The notes: generated by a model from the sequence alone, not told the origin. A stretch of 64,000 nt of DNA from Bacillus dicomae (GCF_006494425.1 NZ_VHIV01000003.1:434001-498000), one strand, 5' to 3'. Counted from the first letter of the stretch, positions 8,920-18,193 are shown. Made by a program: numbers and translations.

Positions 8920-9597
8920 TTATTGTATGATTTGAACTAATTCTTTTACTAAATTAAGATCAATTTCAGCAAAACATGATTTCCCTTCTCTTACCGCTGT
9001 ACCGACATGAGCTTGCGAAATTCCAGTTTCATCTAGCAATCGCTTTATATTCTCTTTCGTCACGCCAGCTCCAGCTACAAGCTGAATTTGACCATCGCTT
9101 ACCTTTTGCATTTCTGTAAGCACCGGGATATTCTCTACTATGTTTCCTTGTCCACCTGAAGTTAAGACGTGAGTTACTTTATGAAACTTCTTTAAAGTTT
9201 TCATCGCTTCTACTGGATTTTCTGTGTCGTCTATTGCACGGTGATATGTGACATTTATCCCATCTACCACAGATAATAAATCCGCTAGTTTCTCTTCATC
9301 CACTTCATTTCGTTCATTTAATACACCTAATACAACACCAGCTACTCCTAATTTCTGTGCAACTACAATATCTTCTTTCATCATTTCAATTTCTTCTTCC
9401 GTATATGTAAAAGACTTCGCATGCGGACGAATCATAACGTGAATCGGTATATGTACTGCTTCTACCGCTTTTTTAATAAATGCATAACTCGGCGTTAAAC
9501 CGCCTTCTGTATAAGATGAAATTAATTCAATTCGCTTCCCGCCAGCTCGTTCAATTCGTTTCACATCTTCTAAACATGTTGCAATAACCTCTAGCAT
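8920..9597 (-). CDS. cutC: CutC family protein
   Basis: A 225-residue TIM-barrel protein of the CutC family, historically linked to copper homeostasis though the biochemical role is unsettled. Typical stretches: LEVIATCLEDVKRIERAGGKRIEL at the N-terminus (partly shown), HVMIRPH, VTYHRAIDD, HVLTSGGQ and VAGAGVT. No metal-binding Cys cluster is visible. The same protein family occurs as a single gene in many Bacillus. Confidence 0.9.
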   Translation of the reverse strand: MLEVIATCLEDVKRIERAGGKRIELISSYTEGGLTPSYAFIKKAVEAVHIPIHVMIRPHAKSFTYTEEEIEMMKEDIVVAQKLGVAGVVLGVLNERNEVDEEKLADLLSVVDGINVTYHRAIDDTENPVEAMKTLKKFHKVTHVLTSGGQGNIVENIPVLTEMQKVSDGQIQLVAGAGVTKENIKRLLDETGISQAHVGTAVREGKSCFAEIDLNLVKELVQIIQ

Positions 9598-9741
9598 GAG
9601 ATGACCTCTTTTCGTGCTTTTTCCCTATTATACAGTAGGTGAAATAAGAAGCATAGCATTCTCCTATAAAACGATAAAAAGAAGAATGAAAAGAAAGATT
9701 TTTTTCAACTACTAACATCTATTGGTGATTTTATATTCTAC

Positions 9742-9791
9742 AAAAAAGGAGTAACCCCTTAGAATCTCTGAATAGGTGTCACTCCTTTTTT
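9742..9791 (-). terminator. Terminator of the SpoIIP-like gene
   Basis: Stem AAAAAAGGAGT / ACTCCTTTTTT with a longer inner loop, just after the stop at 9795 on the minus strand. Confidence 0.8.
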
Positions 9792-9794
9792 ATT

Positions 9795-10925
9795 TTAGTT
9801 ATTTTTCTTTGTTACTTCATTATAGTAATGGCTAAATGCTTCTACTAATGCATCAACGGAAGCATATAATTCTTCTGGTGTATTATCTACCCCTCCCATT
9901 TCAATAAGTAATGCATTTGGAGAAAGGTCTTGATTATATACTCCGTTCCCGCTTTTACGATCTTTAATAAAAATCCCTCGACTTAAACCGTAATACTTCT
10001 CATCTAAATATGAATTTATTGCCGTTACTATTTTTTTATTTTTTTCATAGTTAGGATTTTCTCGTCCTAAAATAAAATAAAGCCGAGCATAATCCTTTCC
10101 ATTAATCGTTTTCTTCGTAATATTTTTTCGTGCATCGTCCCTATGAAGATCAATGGGAAACATAATATTTTTATCTTGTGCTAATTTATCTTGTAATATT
10201 TGGCGTGACCCTTTATAAGATTGGGCCCAGTTCAAATTTTTATTTCGTAGAAAATCCCTCATATTCGTCGTATCATGTGAAACGCCTATTCCTTTTTCTT
10301 CTAACTTTTGTTTTAAATAGTTGCCAACAAACGTAATGTTCACTTCATTATTTGTACTAGAGGCATCATCAGGTATAGTAGCACCTGGAATGAGAGGAAT
10401 AAACGACTCCCAACTATGTGTATGATAAATAAAAACTTTATTTTCACCGTTATTTTGTGTATTTGCATTGTTCTCTTTCTCACTCTTTGGGTGTTTAACA
10501 GCAGTACCTTTATCTTTAATATTCTCTAAAGGAATGCTGGATTCTTCAGGAATGTTCGTATAATCTGTTCCTTCCCCTGCAATTAATATTTCCGAATAAA
10601 ATTGATTCATATTTGGAAGTTCTCGAGTTAATAAACTGCGGAGGTCATTTACATTAATATTTGTAGAAAGTGAAAGTAAAAAAGATTCCAAAGACGCTCG
10701 TCCTTTTTCTTTATGAAACTCTTCTGCAAAATAACGATTTTCACTGCCTATCATATACATAAGGCCTTTAGTAGAATTTGTTCCTAATAATTGATTAATA
10801 TAATAAGATTTAAATACGTTTGAATTACTAGAAATGAAGAATGAAGTGAGAATACATATAATCGTGAATAAAATACATATCATTACATACTTTATATTAA
10901 ATACTTTCAGTTTCACTTTATTCAT
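9795..10925 (-). CDS. spoIIP: Stage II sporulation protein P family amidase/endopeptidase
   Basis: SpoIIP trims peptidoglycan during engulfment of the forespore (family knowledge). The 376-residue product has one N-terminal membrane segment (about 13-33), a helical linker with a low-complexity Asn/Glu stretch (150-162), and an amidase domain with His168 in HTHSWES, His261 in IDLHRDD and Glu342 in LIEMGGVDN as probable zinc and catalytic residues. B. cereus group genomes carry more than one SpoIIP-like gene, so this may be a paralogue rather than the gpr-linked spoIIP. Monocistronic. Confidence 0.85.
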   Translation of the reverse strand: MNKVKLKVFNIKYVMICILFTIICILTSFFISSNSNVFKSYYINQLLGTNSTKGLMYMIGSENRYFAEEFHKEKGRASLESFLLSLSTNINVNDLRSLLTRELPNMNQFYSEILIAGEGTDYTNIPEESSIPLENIKDKGTAVKHPKSEKENNANTQNNGENKVFIYHTHSWESFIPLIPGATIPDDASSTNNEVNITFVGNYLKQKLEEKGIGVSHDTTNMRDFLRNKNLNWAQSYKGSRQILQDKLAQDKNIMFPIDLHRDDARKNITKKTINGKDYARLYFILGRENPNYEKNKKIVTAINSYLDEKYYGLSRGIFIKDRKSGNGVYNQDLSPNALLIEMGGVDNTPEELYASVDALVEAFSHYYNEVTKKNN

Positions 10926-11089
10926 TTTATATCTCCCTTCATTTACTATATTCTTACGCTTAATTTCTAAGTAATATGATTACTAATTTAATAGAATTGT
11001 CTCAACTACTATTTTTTTCAATTAATCTCTTTCCGTAAAGCAAACGAGGTTAATTTGCCGTACGCAAATATCACCAAAGATTTTAAAAG

Positions 11090-11140
11090 AAATGAAATAA
11101 CCTGAGTCTACATTTGTATAGACTCAGGTTATTTCATTTC
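11090..11140. terminator. Long near-perfect inverted repeat, terminator
   Basis: About 21-bp arms (AAATGAAATAACCTGAGTCTA and its complement) around a short loop. It overlaps the last codons of the ArsR-family gene, which it terminates on the minus strand. Confidence 0.85.
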
Positions 11141-11833
11141 TTTATTTTCCATATCAATGCCTAATTGGTCTTTCAAGAACTTCATACCTTTTCTTGTAAG
11201 ATGGACAGCCCGATTCTTATCCGTTTTTGTAATCCATTCCTGTTCAAAAAATAGTTTTGCTATTGCAGATCCTAACCAACCGGCAATATGGTAGCGTCGT
11301 TCACTCCAATCAAGACAAGGTTTTGCAAATACCCTCCTCTTTATTTCTGCCTCTTCAATATTTATTCCAAAATTCAGAAACCACAACTTACCTTGTTCCG
11401 TTACAATATATTCTCCTTCCTCTAAAATGATAAATTCCCTATCTAGCAATTTTTCAGCTATCTCTACACCGAGTTTGCCTGCAAGATGATCGTAGCAAGT
11501 TCGAGCATAACGAACTTGTTTTAGTTGATTCGATTGTTTTAAAGAACGAACTTGGACTGTTGGCGCAATTGTTCCTAACTTTTCAATAACTTCTGCTACC
11601 TCTTGATTAGCAATTCGATAGTAACGATGTCTACCATGTTGTTCAACTTTAAGTAGATTCCCCTCTACTAATTTAGAAAGATGAGAACTAATTGTTGGAT
11701 GTGACACTCTTGCCATGTAAGCCAATTCACTAGCAGGTAGTGCCTGATTATTCATTAAACAATCTAAGATGATTGCTCTTGTAGGTTCAGCAATTAGTTT
11801 AGCTATATATGAGATATTCGGATATACATTCAT
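11129..11833 (-). CDS. ArsR-family winged-helix transcriptional regulator
   Basis: 234 residues. The N-terminal 85 form an ArsR-type winged helix (LPASELAYMARVSHPTISSHL recognition region, then a Lys/Tyr-rich wing HGRHRYYRI). A C-terminal domain of about 140 residues carries no clear metal-binding Cys pair, so the signal is probably not a metal. It is divergent from the DinB gene 69 bp away, suggesting control of that promoter. The last codons lie inside the terminator stem. Confidence 0.85.
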   Translation of the reverse strand: MNVYPNISYIAKLIAEPTRAIILDCLMNNQALPASELAYMARVSHPTISSHLSKLVEGNLLKVEQHGRHRYYRIANQEVAEVIEKLGTIAPTVQVRSLKQSNQLKQVRYARTCYDHLAGKLGVEIAEKLLDREFIILEEGEYIVTEQGKLWFLNFGINIEEAEIKRRVFAKPCLDWSERRYHIAGWLGSAIAKLFFEQEWITKTDKNRAVHLTRKGMKFLKDQLGIDMENKEMK

Positions 11834-11902
11834 ATTTCGATGATACCCTAACTATTAAATTGATACAATTATTTTAAGTTTAATAGTAAAGGAGAATGTA
11901 TT

Positions 11903-12373
11903 ATGAATGCAATTGATCTTAGTATATTAAATTTGAAAGAAACGAGAAGGCGCTCAGAAAAATTATGGAATTCTCTTCCCGATAATTTTCTTAATTGGAA
12001 GCCTGATCATGAGGCTATGTCCTTTGGTGAAATGATTCGTCACGTATGGAGCTCAACTTTTTACTATCATATGATTTTAAAAAACAACGGCTCAATAAAC
12101 GACATACATATCCCGTATGATGACGAGCCAATTACTTGTGTTAAAAAAGAGATTGAATTAGCACAATCATGTTTTGCAGATTTCATAGAATATGTTCAAT
12201 CAATAAGCATAGCAGAGCTAGATTCAAGACTTATTGATCGAAGCGATGTTGGCTATCAACGATATTTAGGCGATATGCTATTACGAATTGCCTATCATGA
12301 TGCGGTCCATGCAGGTCAATTTTTACAATATTTACGAATGGTAGATTTGGAAAGACCTTCAATTTGGGATTAG
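11903..12373 (+). CDS. DinB-family four-helix-bundle protein
   Basis: 156-residue DinB/YfiT-superfamily protein, putatively a metal-dependent thiol transferase; substrate unknown. The metal triad is visible: His47 in IRHVWSS, and His132 and His136 in YHDAVHAGQF. AAAGGAG precedes the ATG. It is transcribed away from the ArsR-type regulator, which is the likely controller. Confidence 0.88.
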   Translation: MNAIDLSILNLKETRRRSEKLWNSLPDNFLNWKPDHEAMSFGEMIRHVWSSTFYYHMILKNNGSINDIHIPYDDEPITCVKKEIELAQSCFADFIEYVQSISIAELDSRLIDRSDVGYQRYLGDMLLRIAYHDAVHAGQFLQYLRMVDLERPSIWD

Positions 12374-12514
12374 ATAAGACAAATGTTTACAACGCTTCTA
12401 TACTGGCATTATAATAATACGCAACCAATTATCTAACTAGTCAAAATCCTTTTCGTTAGTTAAAAAAAGAGCAGTTTAGTTGTTGTACAATAATTAATAT
12501 ATGGGGATGATCAC

Positions 12515-12874
12515 GTGAAAAAGCACTCTGAATTAAAAAAGCATTTATGTGAACTAGAGGAAAAACTATTAGAACCTAAAACTCGTACAAATCCAGCTGA
12601 ACTGGACAAGTTACTTGCAGACAATTTTTTTGAGTTTGGAAGTTCAGGAAACGTTTGGTATAAGAAGGACTCTGTTGGTGGAGACGGACTTAGTGTAAGA
12701 GAAATGACTCTTTCTAATTTTGAAATATACTCTATATCGGACGATACAGTGTTGGCAACATATCGTGTAAGAGATGAAACTAGAATGCAGAATACTTTGC
12801 GAAGCTCCATTTGGAAACTGATAGAGGGAAGATGGCAAATGTTTTTCCATCAAGGAACACTTACAAAATCATGA
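12515..12874 (+). CDS. DUF4440 / SnoaL-like (NTF2 fold) small protein
   Basis: 119 residues with the DUF4440 pattern: an N-terminal helix (LCELEEKLLEPKTRTNPAELDKLL, partly), LADNFFEFGSSG, and a C-terminal beta sheet ending RWQMFFHQGT. Usually a small ligand-binding or detoxifying fold; role unknown. Starts with GTG; GGGGATGAT lies upstream. Ends at a shared terminator. Confidence 0.82.
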   Translation: MKKHSELKKHLCELEEKLLEPKTRTNPAELDKLLADNFFEFGSSGNVWYKKDSVGGDGLSVREMTLSNFEIYSISDDTVLATYRVRDETRMQNTLRSSIWKLIEGRWQMFFHQGTLTKS

Positions 12875-12924
12875 TAACCATTTATATTAAAACGCGTGCT
12901 TTTTAAACTAGTATATCCGACGAA

Positions 12925-12966
12925 TAAAAAGCACGTGTTCGATTACTAATCAAACACGTGCTTTCA
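12925..12966. terminator. Bidirectional terminator between convergent genes
   Basis: Stem AAAGCACGTGTT / AACACGTGCTTT with a loop of about 12 nt, between the DUF4440 gene (+) and the acyl-CoA dehydrogenase gene (-). Confidence 0.85.
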
Positions 12967-13011
12967 AAACAACTATATTGCACTTAAATAATAAAGTTCA
13001 AGCTAAAAAAA

Positions 13012-14160
13012 CTACGACCGAAACGCCGCATCCGCCAACATAGATAGTGTTGCATCATCCATCGGCGGATTGTGTAGTCCTGCCCTAACGTTTAAATAAT
13101 AACGATGAAGCGGATTTTTTTCTGATAAACTTTTTGCTCCTACGATGCGCATTGATTTATCCACTATGGATATCGCCGCATTTGTTACGGCGTATTTCAC
13201 TGCCGCTAATTCTGCTTGCAGTGACAGTTTATCTTCTGCCTCATCGTATTTTTTCGCAATTTGATATAAAAAGACGCGAGCTTGCATAAGCTCGAGTTCT
13301 AATTCTCCAACTAATCTTCTAACATTCGGTAATAAACTAATAGAATGGTTTAAACTACTTGGTTTGTATGATCCCGCAAACTGAACTGCATAATTTCTTG
13401 CTGATTGTGCAATTCCTAAATAACATGCTGGTATATGTAGCAACCAGCCAATACCCTTTTGTTTCACTTTCCCGCCTTTTACATCCGTAAAAAAACGGTT
13501 GTCTATCTCTACATTTTGTAAGACAAGGTCGTGGCTAGCAGTCCCTCGCATTGCAACGCTATCCCACGTTTCTTCAATGGATACACCGAGTGTATTTCTT
13601 GGAATGACAAACTCACCAACTTCTTCTTGGCCTTCCATACTTGCTGAAATAATAAAATAATCAAGTACTGGCGCCATCGTTGTAAAAGTTTTCCTTCCAT
13701 TTATAATCCACTTCTCGCCTTGTTGAACCGCTATTGTTTCTGGTTTACCGCCACGCGTCGGGCTCCCTGTTTTCGGTTCTGTTGCTGCCCTGTTAAAGAG
13801 CACCCCATTACGCACTTCTTCGCAAAACCATTTGAACATCTCATCATTCCAAGAGCGATTTTCCGCTAGCTCTTTCACAATACCAAGATGCCAGCCAATC
13901 GATAATGCAGTAGCTCCGCAGCCTTCCGCAATTTTTTCTTGAAATAAAACGAAGTCATATAAAGAAATCGCACTACCACCAAATTCCTTCGGTAACGTTA
14001 ATTTCGTATATCCGATATCTTTTAAATCATTTATATTTTCATACGGAAATGATCCTAATTCACTTAGTTGATGCTCCCTTTCCATGAACTTCGGAATCAA
14101 TTTATTTATTTGTTCAATAATGAAAGATTGTTTTTCTGTTTCAACAAATGAGAGTGCCAT
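13012..14160 (-). CDS. Acyl-CoA dehydrogenase family flavoprotein
   Basis: 382-residue FAD enzyme of the acyl-CoA dehydrogenase superfamily: N-terminal helical domain (GYTKLTLPKEFGGSA), middle beta domain (FNRAATEPKTGSPTRGG, WIINGRKTFTTMAP) and C-terminal helical domain (ARNYAVQFA, then KSLSEKNPLHRYYLNVRAG). The C-terminal pattern with HRYYLNVR is closer to the DszC/hydroxylase-like branch than to classical fatty-acid enzymes, so the substrate is uncertain. AAAGGAG precedes the ATG. Single gene between terminators. Confidence 0.87.
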   Translation of the reverse strand: MALSFVETEKQSFIIEQINKLIPKFMEREHQLSELGSFPYENINDLKDIGYTKLTLPKEFGGSAISLYDFVLFQEKIAEGCGATALSIGWHLGIVKELAENRSWNDEMFKWFCEEVRNGVLFNRAATEPKTGSPTRGGKPETIAVQQGEKWIINGRKTFTTMAPVLDYFIISASMEGQEEVGEFVIPRNTLGVSIEETWDSVAMRGTASHDLVLQNVEIDNRFFTDVKGGKVKQKGIGWLLHIPACYLGIAQSARNYAVQFAGSYKPSSLNHSISLLPNVRRLVGELELELMQARVFLYQIAKKYDEAEDKLSLQAELAAVKYAVTNAAISIVDKSMRIVGAKSLSEKNPLHRYYLNVRAGLHNPPMDDATLSMLADAAFRS

Positions 14161-14270
14161 ACTATAATCTCCTTTATGTTCGATTCATGAACCGTTCATT
14201 TTGTCATTATGATTATATGAAGCTACCTCTCTATTGTTTCACTATTCCGATAAAAATACAATGTTTTTGA

Positions 14271-14317
14271 CTAATAAGAAAAGTTCCTATTTAAAGATAG
14301 GTTCTTTTCTTATTAGT
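14271..14317. terminator. Terminator of the YdcF-like gene
   Basis: Near-perfect palindrome AATAAGAAAAG(A)ACCTAT / ATAGGAACTTTTCTTATT, overlapping the stop of the 14313 gene. Confidence 0.85.
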
Positions 14318-14945
14318 CTCCCTTCAATGCCTTTAATGGCAACGAGGTTACATATCCAATATACGAGAATAATTCTTTAAAGAAGAATGGTATTTCTGTA
14401 TCTAACGTTTTATATGCTGATGTCGGCGTTGGTGAAGCATACGCTTCAATATTAATATGCTTTGCGATTCTCATTGCGCGTTTCATATGAAGTGGATCAC
14501 TTACAATCGTGTATGTGTGTATTCCGTTTTCTATTCCAACTTCCTTCGCATTCTTTAAATTTTCTTCAGTGAAAAGGGATTTTGTTTCAATTAAAATATC
14601 TTCCTCTTTTACACCTTGTTTCATTGCATATACTCTTGCAGTACGGGCTTCCTCAAGCTCTGCCTCAAACTTTGTACCACCTGTAAAAATAATCTTTTTA
14701 ATATTTCCGTTCTTATATAAAGAAATCGCATGATTAATTCTTTCTTTAAATACTGGAGATGGTTTTCCGTTCCAAGAAGCTGCTCCTAGTACGATACCAG
14801 CATCCGTTTTCACGCTATCGTCTGTTTTAAAACGATAACTCCAAATATCGTAAGCTGCATAACTTACATATAAAATAGCAGAACAAATCATTAGTAAAAA
14901 TACTTGAAAGATTCGTCTTTTCTTACTCTTCTTATTTTCTTTCAT
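14313..14945 (-). CDS. YdcF/SanA-like DUF218 membrane protein
   Basis: 210 residues with a basic N-terminus, one membrane segment (about 13-32) and an extracytoplasmic DUF218 domain (VKTDAGIVLGAASWNGKPSP, KKIIFTGG, TIVSDPLHMKRAM). Family members such as SanA are implicated in envelope integrity or polysaccharide metabolism. The ATG at 14945 is chosen because GGAGG lies 9 bases upstream; the in-frame ATG at 14990 would add 15 unlikely residues with no ribosome site. Confidence 0.87.
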   Translation of the reverse strand: MKENKKSKKRRIFQVFLLMICSAILYVSYAAYDIWSYRFKTDDSVKTDAGIVLGAASWNGKPSPVFKERINHAISLYKNGNIKKIIFTGGTKFEAELEEARTARVYAMKQGVKEEDILIETKSLFTEENLKNAKEVGIENGIHTYTIVSDPLHMKRAMRIAKHINIEAYASPTPTSAYKTLDTEIPFFFKELFSYIGYVTSLPLKALKGD

Positions 14946-15224
14946 TTGTAATTGCCTCCGTACATCATCCATACTTCTATAAAAAAACATTTATATCAAA
15001 TCGTTTTGTTTGAGTTTATTTAAAAGAAGGAACTTTACTTGTTATTTATGTATAAAAGGGTTTTCATTTAAAATTGAGGATTATCAATTCATTTTCATTT
15101 GCGGTTTTCATTACATGTTTTAAATTCATAAGTTTATTACCATACAACTACATTGTAACGAATTTTTTCTCAGAAGGGAACGATGAAACAAAAGGAATTA
15201 AAATAAAGTAGCATTTTGTAAGAA

Positions 15225-15266
15225 AAAAGGTATATTTTTCATGTATTACAAACAATATACCTTTCA
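15225..15266 (-). terminator. Terminator of the GNAT gene
   Basis: Stem AAAGGTATATT / AATATACCTTT followed by T-rich sequence on the minus strand. Confidence 0.75.
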
Positions 15267-15275
15267 AAACACGAA

Positions 15276-15863
15276 TTATAGCTTTTCTTTATACAACTCT
15301 AATTTTTCTAACAATTGTTCTTTCACGTCTGGCCATTCACTCGAGATAATACTGTACACAACTGCATCTCTCACATAACCATTCGGTAATTTTCTTTCAT
15401 TTCTAAGCACGCCCTCTTTTACTGCGCCTAACCTTTCAATTGCTCGTTGTGCTTTTTCATTTCTTGCATCCGTCTTAATTTGTACCCTGAGCATATGCAG
15501 TTTTTCAAAAGCATACTGGAGAAGCATATACTTACACTCTGTATTTATACTCGTACGCTGGACACTTGGATGATACCACGTTTGCCCTAACTCGACTGTT
15601 TTATCTTCTACTGAAATATTATATAGACGTGTACTTCCTACAATCTTATTCGTCTGTTGATCTACTACAACGAAAGGTATTTGTGCACCCTTTCCATAAC
15701 CTTGTATCGCTTTTTGCACATATTGCTGCATATCTTGCACACTATCCATTTTAGAAATTAAATACGCCCAAATTTCCCGATTTCCTTCTACAATCGAAAA
15801 CAAAGTTTCGACATCATTACCATCCAATAACCGTAGCTTTGCTCTTTCGTGAATGATTTCCAT
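15276..15863 (-). CDS. GNAT acetyltransferase, RimJ/RimL type
   Basis: 195 residues of the Acetyltransf_3 fold: RLLDGNDVETLF start, ELGQTWYHPSVQRTSINTECKYMLLQYAFE (partly; acetyl-CoA loop region), ARNEKAQRAIERLGAVKEG and the closing VRDAVVYSII. These proteins usually acetylate N-termini, small amines or antibiotics; no specific substrate can be read. AAAAAAGGGGG before the ATG gives a strong ribosome site. Single gene. Confidence 0.87.
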   Translation of the reverse strand: MEIIHERAKLRLLDGNDVETLFSIVEGNREIWAYLISKMDSVQDMQQYVQKAIQGYGKGAQIPFVVVDQQTNKIVGSTRLYNISVEDKTVELGQTWYHPSVQRTSINTECKYMLLQYAFEKLHMLRVQIKTDARNEKAQRAIERLGAVKEGVLRNERKLPNGYVRDAVVYSIISSEWPDVKEQLLEKLELYKEKL

Positions 15864-16231
15864 TTGTAAGCCCCCTTTTTTCTTACTATATCACAGAAAT
15901 AAACATTTAATTATATGGATATTAAAATGCAAAGACTAACTTTTAAATGTACTTAAAATTCAAGTTTTAATACCTTCTTACATAATAATCCGCAAAAACC
16001 TCTAATAAATACCGTGTACATCCCATTATATCAAGCTAAATTTATATTGGTTTCATTTCATTTAAGGTTTTTCTTTTTCTAAAGGTCTATATACGTTCTT
16101 TAAAAATTCGCATAACAAAAACGCTATTATTTCTACAAAAAGATTATTTTTTTCATTTATGAATCAATTTTTCAGTTTGATTGCATGGATAATTCTGGAT
16201 GAAACCCGAAAAATACTATATAATAATAAAT

Positions 16232-16280
16232 TGAAACTTTAATCAGTGAAAGTTTTACAGTTAATTAATATGGGGTAAAT
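16232..16280 (+). repeat. Diverged short derivative of the bcr1-like repeat
   Basis: Aligns end to end with the 53-bp deletion derivative at 26118: GAAACTTTAATCAGTG at the left, TTTTAC in the middle and GGGGTAAAT at the right are shared. It sits 15 bp before the start of the 37-residue ORF. A TATAAT at 16219-16224 is immediately upstream, so the repeat could form the 5' leader (inference). Confidence 0.55.
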
Positions 16281-16294
16281 GGGAGGATATAAAA

Positions 16295-16408
16295 ATGCTA
16301 GATCAAATTACTTGGGGAACGCCAGGCAGCTTATTATGTTTAGGATTCTTTTTTGCAGGATTAGGAATTTTCTTAAGAAGTATTACGTCATATTCGAAAA
16401 ACAAATAA
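16295..16408 (+). CDS. 37-residue single-pass membrane protein
   Basis: Product of 37 residues beginning MLDQITWGTPGSLL, with one hydrophobic segment (about 12-28, LLCLGFFFAGLGIFL) and a basic tail ending SKNK. A strong site GGGAGGAT lies 8 bases before the ATG and a strong terminator follows, so it looks like a genuine small gene. Below the usual ORF size limit. No family recognised. Confidence 0.65.
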   Translation: MLDQITWGTPGSLLCLGFFFAGLGIFLRSITSYSKNK

Positions 16409-16459
16409 AACATCAAAACAGTGTACATTTTAAAGTATTTACTTGATAAAAACACTAAA

Positions 16460-16498
16460 CAAAAGAATCCTTCCTTTTATAGAAGGATTCTTTTTTAT
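16460..16498. terminator. Bidirectional terminator
   Basis: Stem AAAAGAATCCTTC / GAAGGATTCTTTT, shared by the 37-residue ORF (+) and the YjiH-like gene (-). Confidence 0.88.
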
Positions 16499-16511
16499 AC
16501 TTTTCCCCTTT

Positions 16512-17840
16512 TTAAAGCAACAAATAAGCAATCGGTGTAATGATAAGCAACGTTAATATCGTTCTTTGTACGTACAGAATAATAAGTTCCGATACTTTTA
16601 ACGGAATATCTGTTGATAGTATACAAGGAATGGAAGCTGAGAAAAACAATATAGATGAGACCGAAACAACCGCAATGACAAACTTTGTCACAAGTGGTGC
16701 ACTAACTACTAATAATGATGGTAAGAACATTTCCGCAATACCGACGGATGCCGCTTTGGCAGCTAAGTCTGCTTCTGGCAGTTGTAAAGCCCATGTAAAA
16801 GGATAAAAAATATAGCTGACCCAATCAAATATTGGTGTGAACTTCGCTAAGACAATACCAATTAATCCTACTGACATAATGGAAGGTAAAATTCCCATTG
16901 TCATGATAAAACCGTCTTTTAAGTTCACTGCGATATTTTTCATAACGCTCGGTGCAGTTTTTGATACTTCTAATGCATCTTCCCAAGCGCGTTCTAACAT
17001 TTTCTCTTTATAAACAGGCTCTGGGAACCCTTCTTCCGTTACATATGTATCTGGTTTTCTACTAAGGGGCGGGAGTCTTACGGTGATAGCAGTTACGATG
17101 AATGTCACAACGAGAGTCGTCCAAAAATAAACATTCCATAAATGCATAATGTCTAATGTTTTTGCGATGATGATCATAAATGTTGCGGATACTGTAGAAA
17201 AGCCTGTAGCGATAATGGCTGCTTCTTTTGTCGTATATTTTCCTTCTTTATAAACTCGGTTAGTAATGAGAAGCGCAAGCGAATAACTTCCAACGAAAGA
17301 AGCAACCGCATCAATTGCTGATCGTCCAGGTGTTTTCCATAACGGCCTCATAATCGGACGGCAAAACGTACCGATAAATTCAAGTAATCCATACCCGACT
17401 AATAATGCTAAAAAAGCCGAACCAATCGGAACGAGTAAACTCACCGATATAACTAGCTTCTCATATAAAAATGGCCCAACATCTGGCACAAAGAACCAAG
17501 TTGGCCCTACTTTCAAACAATATAATACACCGAAAACGACGCCAACTACTTTTAAAATCGAAAAGCAAATATCTACGATAGATGTATTCCATTTTTTCGT
17601 ATAAAACGGATAAATCGCACCCATTATCATAACGAGTAGTGCGTAATAAGGTACGACGCTCGGAACCGAAGCTCTAATCCACGACACGATATGATCAATC
17701 ATTATGGAAGAAGCACCGTTTATCGTAACCGGTACAAAAAACATAAACACCCCAACGAGACTAGCGAGTATAAACCGAAGAATGATGCTCTTCTCACTCC
17801 CTGTCTTAATTACATTCCTTTTTAATTCAATTTCACTCAA
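16512..17840 (-). CDS. YjiH-like membrane transporter with nucleoside-recognition (Gate) domains
   Basis: 442 residues with about ten to eleven membrane segments. Two Gate-type repeats are apparent: one around residues 135-260 (AIDAVASFVGSYSLALLITNR, ATGFSTVSATFMII) and one in the C-terminal third (LAAKAASVGIAEMFLPSLLV). This matches the YjiH family of inner-membrane transporters; substrate unknown. A 35-residue cytoplasmic N-terminus precedes the first segment. Monocistronic. Confidence 0.83.
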   Translation of the reverse strand: MSEIELKRNVIKTGSEKSIILRFILASLVGVFMFFVPVTINGASSIMIDHIVSWIRASVPSVVPYYALLVMIMGAIYPFYTKKWNTSIVDICFSILKVVGVVFGVLYCLKVGPTWFFVPDVGPFLYEKLVISVSLLVPIGSAFLALLVGYGLLEFIGTFCRPIMRPLWKTPGRSAIDAVASFVGSYSLALLITNRVYKEGKYTTKEAAIIATGFSTVSATFMIIIAKTLDIMHLWNVYFWTTLVVTFIVTAITVRLPPLSRKPDTYVTEEGFPEPVYKEKMLERAWEDALEVSKTAPSVMKNIAVNLKDGFIMTMGILPSIMSVGLIGIVLAKFTPIFDWVSYIFYPFTWALQLPEADLAAKAASVGIAEMFLPSLLVVSAPLVTKFVIAVVSVSSILFFSASIPCILSTDIPLKVSELIILYVQRTILTLLIITPIAYLLL

Positions 17841-17921
17841 AATTCGACACCTCCTATTTATCTAAATATTCTGTATAATCATGTTAGATTCCTCCTTTTG
17901 ATTTCTAATATTTAATCATAT

Positions 17922-17951
17922 GAAAAAGCCTATTTTGAATAGGCTTTTTCT
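17922..17951 (-). terminator. Terminator downstream of the APH pseudogene
   Basis: Stem GAAAAAGCCTA / TAGGCTTTTTC with loop TTTTGAA, immediately after the pseudogene stop. Confidence 0.85.
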
Positions 17952-17952
17952 A

Positions 17953-18190
17953 TTACCTCTCATAATCATCCACAATCACTTGAATGACACGATACGATTT
18001 TTCTGCGACTTTTTCATTACTATCCCTATTCGCATCATATGTAATTAACGCCTTCCAAAGTGCCCATCCCCTAAGTGAATGTTCTGTTATCATGCCCACT
18101 AAACTTTACAGGTTTCACCTCTAAATGTGCCCATTCAGGAAACTGTTCCCCTATTAATCTTTTAACTAAACCAGTATCAATTTGATTCAT
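17953..18190 (-). pseudogene. Aminoglycoside phosphotransferase family gene, internally deleted
   Basis: The first about 38 codons read MNQIDTGLVKRLIGEQ... ending SGHDNRTF, a normal APH-family N-terminus with a Shine-Dalgarno sequence and start. Reading then hits TAG. In the next frame the final 41 codons read HSLRGWALWKALITYD... ending VIVDDYER, the usual C-terminus of the same family. The kinase core with its catalytic HxD is gone. The remaining 238 bp is not a multiple of three, fitting one large internal deletion of roughly 200 codons (size inferred from family length). The start is 4 bp from the GNAT stop, so it was an operon partner. Confidence 0.85.
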
Positions 18191-18193
18191 TCA

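Noticed and set aside
11041-11072. Short palindrome-like stretch with TACG near 11061
   Set aside because: Arms too short and imperfect to call an operator.
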